Shown here piece by piece: positions 1 to 5,658 of a DNA stretch of 8,722 nucleotides (position 1 is the stretch's first letter; each line of letters starts with the position of its first letter). Source of the DNA: Pseudomonadota bacterium. Lineage in GTDB: Bacteria > Pseudomonadota > Alphaproteobacteria > Rs-D84. The notes beneath the pieces were generated by a model. It had not been told where the DNA came from and made no database searches. It saw nothing but the letters and a program-made list of their open reading frames with translations. The position numbers and the translations under genes are program-made. The stretch covers positions 1 to 8,722 of the forward strand of contig JAUNMD010000035.1 in the NCBI GenBank assembly GCA_030531915.1. The letters are read 5' to 3'.

Positions 1-25
1 TTATATCGCAAACCCATTGCTCTCT

Positions 26-50
26 AACAAACGGGGTGTCCCTGTTTGTT
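26..50 (-). terminator. Imperfect hairpin at the comM stop codon, possible weak terminator
   Basis: AACAAAC (26-32) pairs with GTTTGTT (44-50), and GGG (34-36) pairs with CCC (40-42) around a three-base TGT loop. One imperfect position (33/43) interrupts the stem. The hairpin overlaps the comM stop codon (49-51). On the minus strand it is followed by TTAGAGAG rather than a T-run, so it is a poor intrinsic terminator and may only protect the 3' end. Nothing else is evident in bases 1-48. Confidence 0.3.
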
Positions 51-1572
51 ACAATTTTGCACCGTATTTTCCGCGGTTGATTGGGCGATATGACAGTGCC
101 TCTGCAATGTCTGACATTTCTAGGTCGTCGCGCCCCGCTAAATCGGCGATTGTGCGCGCAATACGACGTACGCGATTGTAACCACGTGCCGACATTCCCA
201 TCTTTTCCGCGGCCGTGTTCAGAAAGTTCTGTAATTCCGGTGTCAGTTTTGCCGCCGCGTCCAATTCTGGCCCGTCCAGACGCGCATTCAGGCAACCCTG
301 ACGTGCGATTTGACGATTGTATGCCGCCACAACGCGGGCACGAATTTGCGCGCTGGTTTCGCGTGGGGCGTCCGTCGTCGTATTCATTTCCCATGGATTG
401 ACCGCATCAACGTCCACGTGCAGGTCAATTCTGTCCAACAATGGCCCCGATATTTTGTTCTGGTACGCTTCGGCGCATCGTGGCGCGCGCGAACAGGACA
501 GGGCGGCATTTCCCAAATGACCACATGGACATGGGTTCATAGCCGCAATCAGTTGAAAACGTGCGGGGTATGTTGCGGTGTTTTTCGCGCGCGAAATCAT
601 AATTTTGCCCGATTCCATCGGCTGGCGCAAAATTTCCAACGTTGTGCGATTAAATTCCGGCAATTCGTCCAAGAACAACACACCATTGTGTGCCAACGAT
701 ATTTCCCCCGGATGCGCGTTCGCGCCGCCGCCCGCCAACGCCACCTGTGACGCGGTATGGTGCACACTGCGGAATGGACGACCGCGCACCAGCCCACGTC
801 CGTCCAGTTGCCCTGCGATTGAATATATAATTGATGTTTCCAAAATTTGTTCAGCGGTCATTTCCGGCATAATCCCCGGCAACCGCGATGCCAACATTGT
901 TTTGCCCGACCCTGGTGGCCCAACCATCAGCATTGCGTGTCCGCCCGCCGCGGCGATTTCCAATGCGCGTTTTGCAGATTCCTGACCATGGACATCCGCC
1001 ATATCGCCACATGTGGCGGTGGCGGGCGGTGGGGTTGGTGCATCTGGCACACCCAGTGTCAATTTGCCACTGAAATGATTTATCAATTCCAATACGTGAT
1101 TTGGGGCCAGTATGTCGGTGTGGTCGGCCATGCGGGCCTCGCCCCCTTGGGCGGCGGGACAAATTATGCCCATATTGTGATTGTGTGCCCAAACGCTGGC
1201 TGGTAATACACCGTCTGTGCGCACGATTGTGCCGTTCAGGCCAACCTCGCCCAATATCAGGTAATGTGACAGTTTATCTTCGGGCAAGATTCCCAATGCG
1301 CATAAAATCCCGCACAGTATCGGCAGGTCAAAGTGCGAACCACTCTTTTCCACGTCGGCGGGCGACAAATTCACCGTCAGGCGTTTGGGTGGCAACGATA
1401 TATTCAGCGCGCCCAACACGTTTTTTATGCGTTCTGCGGATTCTTTGACCGCGCGGTCGGCCAGACCGATGATATTAAATTCTGGTTTCGACAGACCCGA
1501 CGCCAACTGCACCTGAACATCAATGGGTGTCGCGTCCATGCCGTTAAATATGATTGAATACAGTGAAATCAT
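49..1572 (-). CDS. comM: ComM/YifB-family Mg-chelatase-like AAA+ ATPase
   Basis: This 507-aa protein has the full length and domain order of the ComM/YifB family. Residues about 1-165 form the Lon-protease-like N-terminal fold, with the conserved GLADRAVKES and LSPAD segments. The AAA+ core follows at about 190-395, with Walker A GPPGSGKT (218-225), Walker B GVLFLDE (297-303), a cysteine cluster (C348, C350, C360, C366) of putative zinc-binding type and the LLDRIDLHVDV segment (378-388). A C-terminal Mg-chelatase helical domain ends the protein. In naturally competent bacteria ComM is a hexameric helicase that promotes branch migration while incoming DNA is recombined. Non-competent species also carry it, so competence is not proven here. 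The start at 1572 is the family N-terminus (MISLYS). No Shine-Dalgarno precedes it; a -10-like TAATAT ends 6 nt upstream, so the mRNA may be leaderless. The gene is divergent from lepB. Identity is confident; role in this organism is inferred. Confidence 0.95.
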   Translation of the reverse strand: MISLYSIIFNGMDATPIDVQVQLASGLSKPEFNIIGLADRAVKESAERIKNVLGALNISLPPKRLTVNLSPADVEKSGSHFDLPILCGILCALGILPEDKLSHYLILGEVGLNGTIVRTDGVLPASVWAHNHNMGIICPAAQGGEARMADHTDILAPNHVLELINHFSGKLTLGVPDAPTPPPATATCGDMADVHGQESAKRALEIAAAGGHAMLMVGPPGSGKTMLASRLPGIMPEMTAEQILETSIIYSIAGQLDGRGLVRGRPFRSVHHTASQVALAGGGANAHPGEISLAHNGVLFLDELPEFNRTTLEILRQPMESGKIMISRAKNTATYPARFQLIAAMNPCPCGHLGNAALSCSRAPRCAEAYQNKISGPLLDRIDLHVDVDAVNPWEMNTTTDAPRETSAQIRARVVAAYNRQIARQGCLNARLDGPELDAAAKLTPELQNFLNTAAEKMGMSARGYNRVRRIARTIADLAGRDDLEMSDIAEALSYRPINRGKYGAKL

Positions 1573-1578
1573 ATTCGC

Positions 1579-1607
1579 ATATTAAAACTTGCGCTGAATC
1601 AATTCAA
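1579..1607 (-). promoter_or_regulatory. Predicted comM promoter, leaderless
   Basis: On the minus strand, TTGAAT (1607-1602) and TAATAT (1584-1579) are separated by 17 bp. The -10 ends 6 nt before the comM ATG, so transcription would begin at or next to the start codon. An alternative -10, TTTAAT (1586-1581), fits the consensus better but has 15-bp spacing; it too leaves at most about 2 nt of leader. The promoter is interleaved with the divergent lepB promoter. Confidence 0.5.
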
Positions 1608-1617
1608 GTTATAAAAT
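1589..1617 (+). promoter_or_regulatory. Predicted lepB-rnc promoter
   Basis: TTGCGC (1589-1594), 17 bp, TAAAAT (1612-1617). Initiation near 1624 would give a leader of about 20 nt that keeps the GGGG Shine-Dalgarno (1631-1634). The -35 is weak (4 of 6), so confidence is moderate. It shares the 71-bp divergent region with the comM promoter. Confidence 0.4.
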
Positions 1618-1643
1618 ACCCCCGACAAAAGGGGATTGCAAAT

Positions 1644-2522
1644 ATGCCATTAAAGAATACAAATGCCGCGCGCGAATGGTTTAACACCATATTTTACGGC
1701 GGTCTGATTGCCATTATTTTTCGCAGTTTATTGCTGGAACCATTTAACATTCCGTCGGGTTCTATGATACCGACATTGCATGTTGGCGATCATATTTTTG
1801 TTCAAAAATGGGCGTATGGTTATTCGCGTTATTCGTTCCCGTTTGGATCGTGGAAAATGTGGAACGGTCGATTCTGGGGGCACGCGCCGTCGGTTGGCGA
1901 TGTGATTGTTTTCCGTAATTCAATCGATGAATCACAGGATTATATTAAACGCCTGATTGGTATGCCCGGGGACAAAATTAAAATGACTGGTGGCCGCCTG
2001 TATATCAATGGGGTCGAAGTGCCACGTGAAAAGAAGGGGGACTATATCGTTGCGAATTTGCCAAAGTCATTGCGCAGCGTTGGATTTTATCAGGACAATA
2101 TGTCGATAAAGGGTAACAAGATTTGGATTGATAACGCGCCCGCGCCGTTCAATTACACCATTGAATACAAGGACGACAGATATTGCAAAATGTATGCTGG
2201 GGCATGTGGCGTATTCAAATTGACGGAATATACCGAAACATTACCAAATGGTGTCCAGCACAGTATCATAGAGGCATCAGATGACGCCCCATTGGACAAT
2301 ACCGATGAATTTGTCGTGCCAGAAAAACATTATTTCTTTATGGGTGACAATCGCGACAACAGTTTGGACAGCCGCGCCGACGTTGGATACGTGCCACGTG
2401 ATAACGTGCTGGGGCCGGCATGGTTTATTTGGTATTCGCACAACTATTATTCACCAATGGTTGCAGTATGGAATTGGAACAGCAAGATGCGCTGGGACAG
2501 ATTTGGTATGGGGGTAAAATAA
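1644..2522 (+). CDS. lepB: Signal peptidase I
   Basis: This 292-aa membrane serine protease removes signal peptides from Sec- and Tat-exported preproteins on the periplasmic side of the inner membrane. One membrane segment (about 14-32) precedes the catalytic domain. The nucleophile Ser40 lies in PSGSMIPT, the general-base Lys102 in YIKRLIGMPGD (100-110), and the box E signature GDNRDNSLDSR is at 234-244, so the Ser/Lys dyad is intact. The GYSRYSFPF stretch after the Ser box is typical of alphaproteobacterial LepB. I chose the ATG at 1644 because GGGG (1631-1634) lies 9 nt upstream. A start at 1554 would add 30 residues unlike the family, overlap comM and lie upstream of the predicted promoter. 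The rnc start is 1 nt after the stop codon. The lepB-rnc pairing is common in proteobacteria. Confidence 0.96.
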   Translation: MPLKNTNAAREWFNTIFYGGLIAIIFRSLLLEPFNIPSGSMIPTLHVGDHIFVQKWAYGYSRYSFPFGSWKMWNGRFWGHAPSVGDVIVFRNSIDESQDYIKRLIGMPGDKIKMTGGRLYINGVEVPREKKGDYIVANLPKSLRSVGFYQDNMSIKGNKIWIDNAPAPFNYTIEYKDDRYCKMYAGACGVFKLTEYTETLPNGVQHSIIEASDDAPLDNTDEFVVPEKHYFFMGDNRDNSLDSRADVGYVPRDNVLGPAWFIWYSHNYYSPMVAVWNWNSKMRWDRFGMGVK

Positions 2523-2523
2523 A

Positions 2524-3156
2524 TTGGAACAACTGAACTATACTTTCAAGAATCCCCAACTGTTGGAATTGGCGTTGACGCAATCCGGCGCGGACAGTGC
2601 GCATAACAACGAACGCTTGGAATTTATCGGCGATCGCGTGTTGGGGCTGACGGTGGCGGCATTGCTGTTTGAAATGTACCCAAATGAACACGAAGGGGAA
2701 CTGGCGCGTCGTCATGCGATGTTGGTGTCCACAGAAACACTGGCGTCGGTTGCGGACAAGTTAAATTTGGCATCGCACATTCGTCATGGCCACATGACCG
2801 GTGGTCGCATTCGTCATATTATGGCCAACGCGATGGAGGCGATTTTTGGCGCAATCTTTATCGATGGCGGGTTTGATGCGGCGCGCGCGGTAATCTTGGC
2901 ACATTGGCGCGAATTGGCGGCGGCGGACGCCACCGCGCCCAAGGACGCCAAAACCGCATTACAGGAATTAGTCCAGAAATCTGGCGATGGTGCATTGCCG
3001 GTCTATGAATATCTGGAACAGACGGGCGCATCGCACAGTCCGGTATTTCACGTGCGCGTGTCGGCATTGGGGCGCACCGCCACCGCCACCGGTTCGTCAA
3101 AAAAGAACGCCAGCATCAATGCCGCGGACGAACTGTTGAAAATCCTTGCAATCTAG
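2524..3156 (+). CDS. rnc: Ribonuclease III
   Basis: A 210-aa dsRNA-specific endonuclease, expected to process rRNA precursors and cut structured mRNAs. The RNase III domain spans about 1-130 and holds the signature NNERLEFIGD (28-37), supplying the equivalents of E. coli E38, E41 and D45 (E30, E33, D37). The second metal-binding segment reads ANAMEAIFGAIFIDGG (101-116): the E117 equivalent is present (E105), but the residue aligned with D114 is Asn102. A dsRNA-binding domain follows (about 141-210), with DAKTALQELVQ and the SKK loop (192-194). The start is TTG at 2524. An in-frame TAA at 2515-2517 leaves no other start before the conserved YTFKNPQLL, and GGGGG (2510-2514) lies 9 nt upstream. 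Only 1 nt separates it from the lepB stop, so translational coupling is likely. It is slightly short at the N-terminus for the family. Confidence 0.94.
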   Translation: MEQLNYTFKNPQLLELALTQSGADSAHNNERLEFIGDRVLGLTVAALLFEMYPNEHEGELARRHAMLVSTETLASVADKLNLASHIRHGHMTGGRIRHIMANAMEAIFGAIFIDGGFDAARAVILAHWRELAAADATAPKDAKTALQELVQKSGDGALPVYEYLEQTGASHSPVFHVRVSALGRTATATGSSKKNASINAADELLKILAI

Positions 3157-3174
3157 GGACGTTGTCGCTAGAAT
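3146..3174 (+). promoter_or_regulatory. Predicted secG promoter
   Basis: TTGCAA (3146-3151), 17 bp, TAGAAT (3169-3174). The -10 matches the consensus at 5 of 6 positions. Initiation near 3181 leaves a leader of about 28 nt containing AGGGG. The promoter overlaps the 3' end of rnc. The -10 overlaps a GANTC sequence (GAATC, 3171-3175), the CcrM methylation motif of many alphaproteobacteria; any role is speculation. Readthrough from rnc is also possible. Confidence 0.5.
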
Positions 3175-3208
3175 CAGGGCATAATAAACATACACACAGG
3201 GGTTAAAA

Positions 3209-3547
3209 ATGTTTTCAATTTTATTGGTTTTGTTGATTATCGTCGCCGTATTTATGATTGGCGTTATTTTGTTACAGAAGTCCGAGGGCAGTGGTATGTC
3301 CGGTTCGGCGGCGGCATCTATGTTCGGTGGCGCATTGACCGGTGCGGCGGCTGGTAATTTCTTGACCAAATTGACCGCATGGTTGGCGACAATATTCTTT
3401 ATCTTGTGCGCTGCGCTGGCATTGGTTGCATCAAAGAGTGATATGGCCACACGTCAGTCCGAATTGCGTCAGGAAATTTTACAGCAAGACGGTGCGCCCG
3501 TCACCACACCGGCGGCCAACACAACAACAGATGCCCCAGAAAAATAA
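3209..3547 (+). CDS. secG: Preprotein translocase subunit SecG
   Basis: A 112-aa inner-membrane protein with the SecG layout: membrane segment 1 at about 2-22, the hallmark LLQKSEGSGM (21-30), a Gly/Ala-rich loop containing MFGGALTG, then the LTKLTAWLA helix and membrane segment 2 (about 55-75). SecG is the auxiliary subunit of the SecYEG channel and assists SecA-driven export. The C-terminal 35 or so residues are hydrophilic and rich in Thr, Ala and Pro, a variable tail often seen in alphaproteobacterial SecG. The start is supported by AGGGG (3198-3202) about 6 nt before the ATG. The gene sits 52 bp after rnc with its own predicted promoter and ends at a strong terminator. It may encode the translocon partner of LepB-dependent secretion, which fits its place next to lepB. 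Confidence 0.93.
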   Translation: MFSILLVLLIIVAVFMIGVILLQKSEGSGMSGSAAASMFGGALTGAAAGNFLTKLTAWLATIFFILCAALALVASKSDMATRQSELRQEILQQDGAPVTTPAANTTTDAPEK

Positions 3548-3560
3548 TCGCAAACGGTAT

Positions 3561-3591
3561 AAAAAAATCGCCCAAACGGGCGATTTTTTTT
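3561..3591. terminator. Bidirectional intrinsic terminator after secG and the 81-aa protein gene
   Basis: The stem is ATCGCCC (3567-3573) with GGGCGAT (3578-3584) around a four-base AAAC loop. It is flanked by seven A (3561-3567) and eight T (3584-3591), so it reads as a terminator on both strands. It lies between the convergent genes ending at 3547 and 3607. Confidence 0.9.
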
Positions 3592-3606
3592 CAGGTTTTG
3601 GGTCTC

Positions 3607-3852
3607 TTACTTCGCTTTCTTTCGGGCAACCGGCTTTTTCGTCGCGCGTGCGGTTTTGGTTGCCGGTGCTTTTGCGAATTCCTTGTACAGCATAACGACG
3701 CATGTGTATCCGATAACCGCGGACAACGCCGTTATAACGCCAGAAATCAGGCCGTCTGAAAATATCGCAAACAATATGATTGCAATACCCAACACAACGG
3801 TGTACCCCAGATTTTTGGCCAGTACGTTCAAAATTCTTTCTGCTGTGTTCAT
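3607..3852 (-). CDS. Small two-segment membrane protein with a Lys/Ala-rich tail
   Basis: I do not recognise this 81-aa protein. It has a short amphipathic N-terminus (MNTAERILNVLAKN), two hydrophobic segments (about 17-31 and 36-56) joined by a short SDGLIS turn, and a basic histone-H1-like C-terminus (about 57-81, TKKPVARKKAK). By the positive-inside rule both ends face the cytoplasm. The ATG at 3852 has GAAAGGA (3867-3861) 8 nt upstream. The in-frame ATG at 3879 would add nine residues, but it lies only 2 nt from the predicted -10 and would be at or upstream of the transcription start, so I reject it. The gene stands alone, with its own promoter and terminators on both sides. It could be a holin-like or scaffolding peptide; the sequence does not decide. 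Confidence 0.75.
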   Translation of the reverse strand: MNTAERILNVLAKNLGYTVVLGIAIILFAIFSDGLISGVITALSAVIGYTCVVMLYKEFAKAPATKTARATKKPVARKKAK

Positions 3853-3881
3853 GATTTGTTTCCTTTCGTTTGGACGCATAT

Positions 3882-3909
3882 ATTATACCACATAAAATCG
3901 GCATTGCAA
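3882..3909 (-). promoter_or_regulatory. Predicted promoter of the 81-aa membrane protein gene
   Basis: On the minus strand, TTGCAA (3909-3904), 16 bp, then a perfect TATAAT (3887-3882). The start site would be near 3875, leaving a leader of about 23 nt that keeps the GAAAGGA Shine-Dalgarno. The -35 abuts the T-run of the preceding terminator. Confidence 0.6.
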
Positions 3910-3936
3910 AAAAAGACCGCAGAAAAATCTGCGGTC
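3908..3936 (-). terminator. Intrinsic terminator of the repeat membrane protein gene
   Basis: On the minus strand, GACCGCAG (3936-3929) pairs with CTGCGGTC (3922-3915) around an ATTTTT loop. Seven T follow (3914-3908). It ends the transcript of the gene at 3970-4740 and directly follows a second hairpin (3937-3964). Confidence 0.9.
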
Positions 3937-3964
3937 ATTGTTCAAGGGAGAAAAAATGAACAAT
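3937..3964 (-). repeat. 8-bp inverted repeat with a C/U-rich loop in the 3' UTR
   Basis: ATTGTTCA (3937-3944) is the exact reverse complement of TGAACAAT (3957-3964). On the minus strand the 12-nt loop reads TTTTTTCTCCCT. The hairpin begins 5 nt after the stop codon of the 256-aa protein and runs straight into the terminator stem. The loop is complementary to Shine-Dalgarno-like AGGGAG. Confidence 0.6.
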
Positions 3965-3969
3965 TCGGG

Positions 3970-4740
3970 TTACAAAATCACCTGGCCGCCCAAACGCGCG
4001 GTGCGTGGAATTGGGCCAAACGATGATTTTGGACTGACGTAAATATTACCTGTTACGGTAAATTCGCCACAAAACTGAACCATGTTCACATCGCGCAGGA
4101 ACAGGTTGCCTTCGATACGGACGCCGCACGGCAGTGTGTACTTGCGCATATTTTGCAGGTACAAGTTGCCGCGAATTTTATCGCCATTGCGCAACATTTT
4201 TGCTGCGCCACGGCTGTCAATAATCACGTCGCCATACATTGTGTCTGCTGTGCGGGCGGTCTGGCGTACGCATACACCACATGGTTTTGCCGCAACCACA
4301 TTTACCGGCTGGGCAACGTATTTGCGTGACGCGTCGCGTTTGACTGGTAATGATGCAACCTGTTTCACGGGTGTGCGACGTGCACTTGGGGCGGGCGTTG
4401 CGTGAACCGTCTGGGCAACAACAGGTTGCTGTGCGATAATGATTTTTGGCGCACGACGGCAGTTTACAACGTCGATGATAAACAACGCCGCCAATACGAT
4501 AATCGCAAACAGCAATGTTAAATTGATTAAACCAATCAAATCAATCGCACAAATCCATGCCCATACGCGACGCAGTGCGCGACCAATCATGCGGAATGGC
4601 CATGCAATAATTGTGCGAACACGTGACCAAAATACGCTTTTGCGTGCCGTTTTGCGTGCTGGCGCGCGACGTACAGATTTCTTGGCCTTGCTGCGTTGAA
4701 CGCGATGTGCGGCGATTTTCATCTTTAACTTTTGAAACAT
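3970..4740 (-). CDS. Single-pass membrane protein with 20-residue beta-solenoid-like repeats
   Basis: I do not recognise this 256-aa protein. Its N-terminal 60 or so residues are very basic (KAKKSVRR, RKTARK), followed by one membrane segment (about 67-92). A Pro/Ala/Val linker (about 100-165) contains C154 and C157. The C-terminus repeats with a 20-residue period starting at G191, G211 and G231: GNLYL, GNLFL and GNIYV. A related GDVII stands at 170 and a final GGQVIL ends the protein. Cys follows at the same offset in two units (C204, C224). The basic end should stay in the cytoplasm and the repeats in the periplasm. The pattern suggests a short right-handed beta-solenoid, loosely like bactofilins but with a longer unit; that is inference. 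The start is supported by GAGGG (4752-4748) 7 nt upstream. It is monocistronic, with its own promoter and terminator. Confidence 0.75.
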   Translation of the reverse strand: MFQKLKMKIAAHRVQRSKAKKSVRRAPARKTARKSVFWSRVRTIIAWPFRMIGRALRRVWAWICAIDLIGLINLTLLFAIIVLAALFIIDVVNCRRAPKIIIAQQPVVAQTVHATPAPSARRTPVKQVASLPVKRDASRKYVAQPVNVVAAKPCGVCVRQTARTADTMYGDVIIDSRGAAKMLRNGDKIRGNLYLQNMRKYTLPCGVRIEGNLFLRDVNMVQFCGEFTVTGNIYVSPKSSFGPIPRTARLGGQVIL

Positions 4741-4775
4741 TTACCGACCCTCTTGGTTGTTTTAATTTCATATCG

Positions 4776-4803
4776 ATTATGTACTATAAATATTATTTGT
4801 CAA
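4776..4803 (-). promoter_or_regulatory. Predicted promoter of the repeat membrane protein gene
   Basis: On the minus strand, a perfect -35 TTGACA (4803-4798), 16 bp, then CATAAT (4781-4776). Initiation near 4769 leaves a leader of about 28 nt that keeps the GAGGG Shine-Dalgarno. The -35 is the innermost of three TTGACAA repeats. Confidence 0.5.
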
Positions 4804-4829
4804 GTATTTTGTCAAGTGCATTTGTCAAA
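4797..4829 (-). repeat. Three TTGACAA direct repeats at 12-13 bp spacing
   Basis: The plus strand reads TGTCAA at 4798, 4810 and 4823, so the minus strand carries TTGACA three times with intervals of 12 and 13 bp. Each is followed by A, and the flanks are AT-rich. The innermost copy fits as a -35 for the leftward gene. The array lies in the 147-bp divergent region (4741-4887). It may be a regulator-binding array or simply stacked -35-like elements. Confidence 0.6.
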
Positions 4830-4851
4830 AAATATTTGTTCTGTATATAAA

Positions 4852-4881
4852 TTGACGCGATGCGCCAAATTGGTCTATGAT
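4852..4881 (+). promoter_or_regulatory. Predicted promoter of the hydrolase lipoprotein gene, leaderless
   Basis: TTGACG (4852-4857), 18 bp, TATGAT (4876-4881). Both hexamers match the consensus at 5 of 6 positions. The -10 ends 6 nt before the ATG at 4888, which predicts transcription starting at the A of the start codon. Confidence 0.6.
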
Positions 4882-4887
4882 GCGGGC

Positions 4888-5631
4888 ATGCATATGCGAT
4901 TGGTTGGTTTTTTATGTGTATTGTTGGCGGGCTGTGGCGGTGTGTTTCGCACGTCATCTGAATTTACATACGTGCCAACGCGCGCCGGCGCATATCAAAT
5001 CGCCACATGGCAGAAAATCACAAACACTGATCCCGCCGCGCCAATCTATGTTTTCATAGAGGGGGACGGTCACGCGTTTCGTACAAATGGCCGCCCGTCG
5101 TCTGACCCGACACCACGCGGGACGTTTGCGCGACATCTGGCCATGCGTACAGATGCCGAAAATGTCGTGTATATGGCGCGCCCGTGCCAGTTTATAATGT
5201 CGGCGGCATGTACGCGTCACGATTGGACGGACGGCCGTTTTTCACCGGCGGTGGTCGACGGTATGGCGGACGCAATATCGCATGTTGCGACAACGCACCC
5301 CGTTGTCTTGATTGGTTATTCGGGCGGGGCAATGGTGTCAGGACTGGTGATTGAACGCCACCCAGAAATCAATGTCCGGCGTTGGATTACAATCGCAGGT
5401 GTATTGAATCACACGTCGTGGACGACGCACTTTGGTGACAGCCCGCTGACCAATTCATTGGACATGACAACATTGCCAGATGTCGCGCAAACGCATTATG
5501 TCGCCGAAAAAGACACGGTTGTCCCACCAGAATTGACACGCCAAATCGCCGCGCCGTCGGACATAATTGTGGTGCAGGGCGCAACCCACGATAATTTTGG
5601 AAATTATCAATTTAATTTGTTGACAAAATAA
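4888..5631 (+). CDS. Lipoprotein with an alpha/beta-hydrolase fold
   Basis: A 247-aa predicted lipoprotein. A short hydrophobic signal (2-15) ends in the lipobox LAGC with acylated Cys16; Gly17 after it would suit outer-membrane sorting. The mature part reads as an alpha/beta hydrolase: an early strand PIYVFIEGDGHA (52-63) that may give the oxyanion region, a nucleophile elbow GYSGGA with Ser145, an acid Asp209 in AEKDTVVP and His234 in QGATHDNF. All three triad positions are present and in order. It could be an esterase, lipase or thioesterase; the substrate is unknown. The frame stays open back to 4732, but those upstream residues are not signal-like and span the promoter, so ATG 4888 (or 4894) is the likely start. 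No Shine-Dalgarno is visible. It is first in a possible operon with the acetyltransferase, 27 nt downstream. Confidence 0.85.
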   Translation: MHMRLVGFLCVLLAGCGGVFRTSSEFTYVPTRAGAYQIATWQKITNTDPAAPIYVFIEGDGHAFRTNGRPSSDPTPRGTFARHLAMRTDAENVVYMARPCQFIMSAACTRHDWTDGRFSPAVVDGMADAISHVATTHPVVLIGYSGGAMVSGLVIERHPEINVRRWITIAGVLNHTSWTTHFGDSPLTNSLDMTTLPDVAQTHYVAEKDTVVPPELTRQIAAPSDIIVVQGATHDNFGNYQFNLLTK

Positions 5632-5648
5632 TAATTTTGTATTATAAG
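5620..5648 (+). promoter_or_regulatory. Predicted promoter of the acetyltransferase-methyltransferase pair
   Basis: A perfect TTGACA (5620-5625), 17 bp, TATAAG (5643-5648). The -35 overlaps the last codons of the hydrolase gene. Initiation near 5655 would leave only about 4 nt before the ATG at 5659 and exclude the AGGA Shine-Dalgarno (5650-5653). That site would then serve only transcripts read through from the hydrolase gene. Confidence 0.6.
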
Positions 5649-5658
5649 TAGGATTGTT

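Noticed and set aside
310..1448. Several long plus-strand frames opposite comM
   Set aside because: These are shadows of a GC-rich minus-strand gene: no SD, no recognisable domains and compositionally odd proteins.
1620..1634. CCCC-GACAAAA-GGGG stem that could hide the lepB Shine-Dalgarno
   Set aside because: The predicted transcription start (near 1624) falls inside or after the CCCC arm, so the stem would probably not exist in the mRNA. It is also only 4 bp.
1554..1643. Upstream start for signal peptidase I adding 30 residues
   Set aside because: The extra residues do not resemble LepB, overlap comM and lie before the predicted promoter. ATG 1644 has an SD and gives the normal family N-terminus.
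3157..3208. Expected era gene after rnc
   Set aside because: The lepB-rnc-era order is common in proteobacteria, but secG follows here and no era fragment is visible. Loss or relocation of era from this spot is ordinary variation.
3956..4042. 28-aa plus-strand frame with an AGGGAG SD, antisense to the repeat protein gene
   Set aside because: There is no promoter on the plus strand, it is mostly antisense to a better-supported gene, and the SD-like bases are explained by the C/U loop of the 3' UTR hairpin on the other strand.
4732..4887. 52-residue N-terminal extension of the hydrolase lipoprotein
   Set aside because: It spans the promoter and the TTGACAA repeats, and would bury the lipobox far from the N-terminus, destroying the signal peptide.
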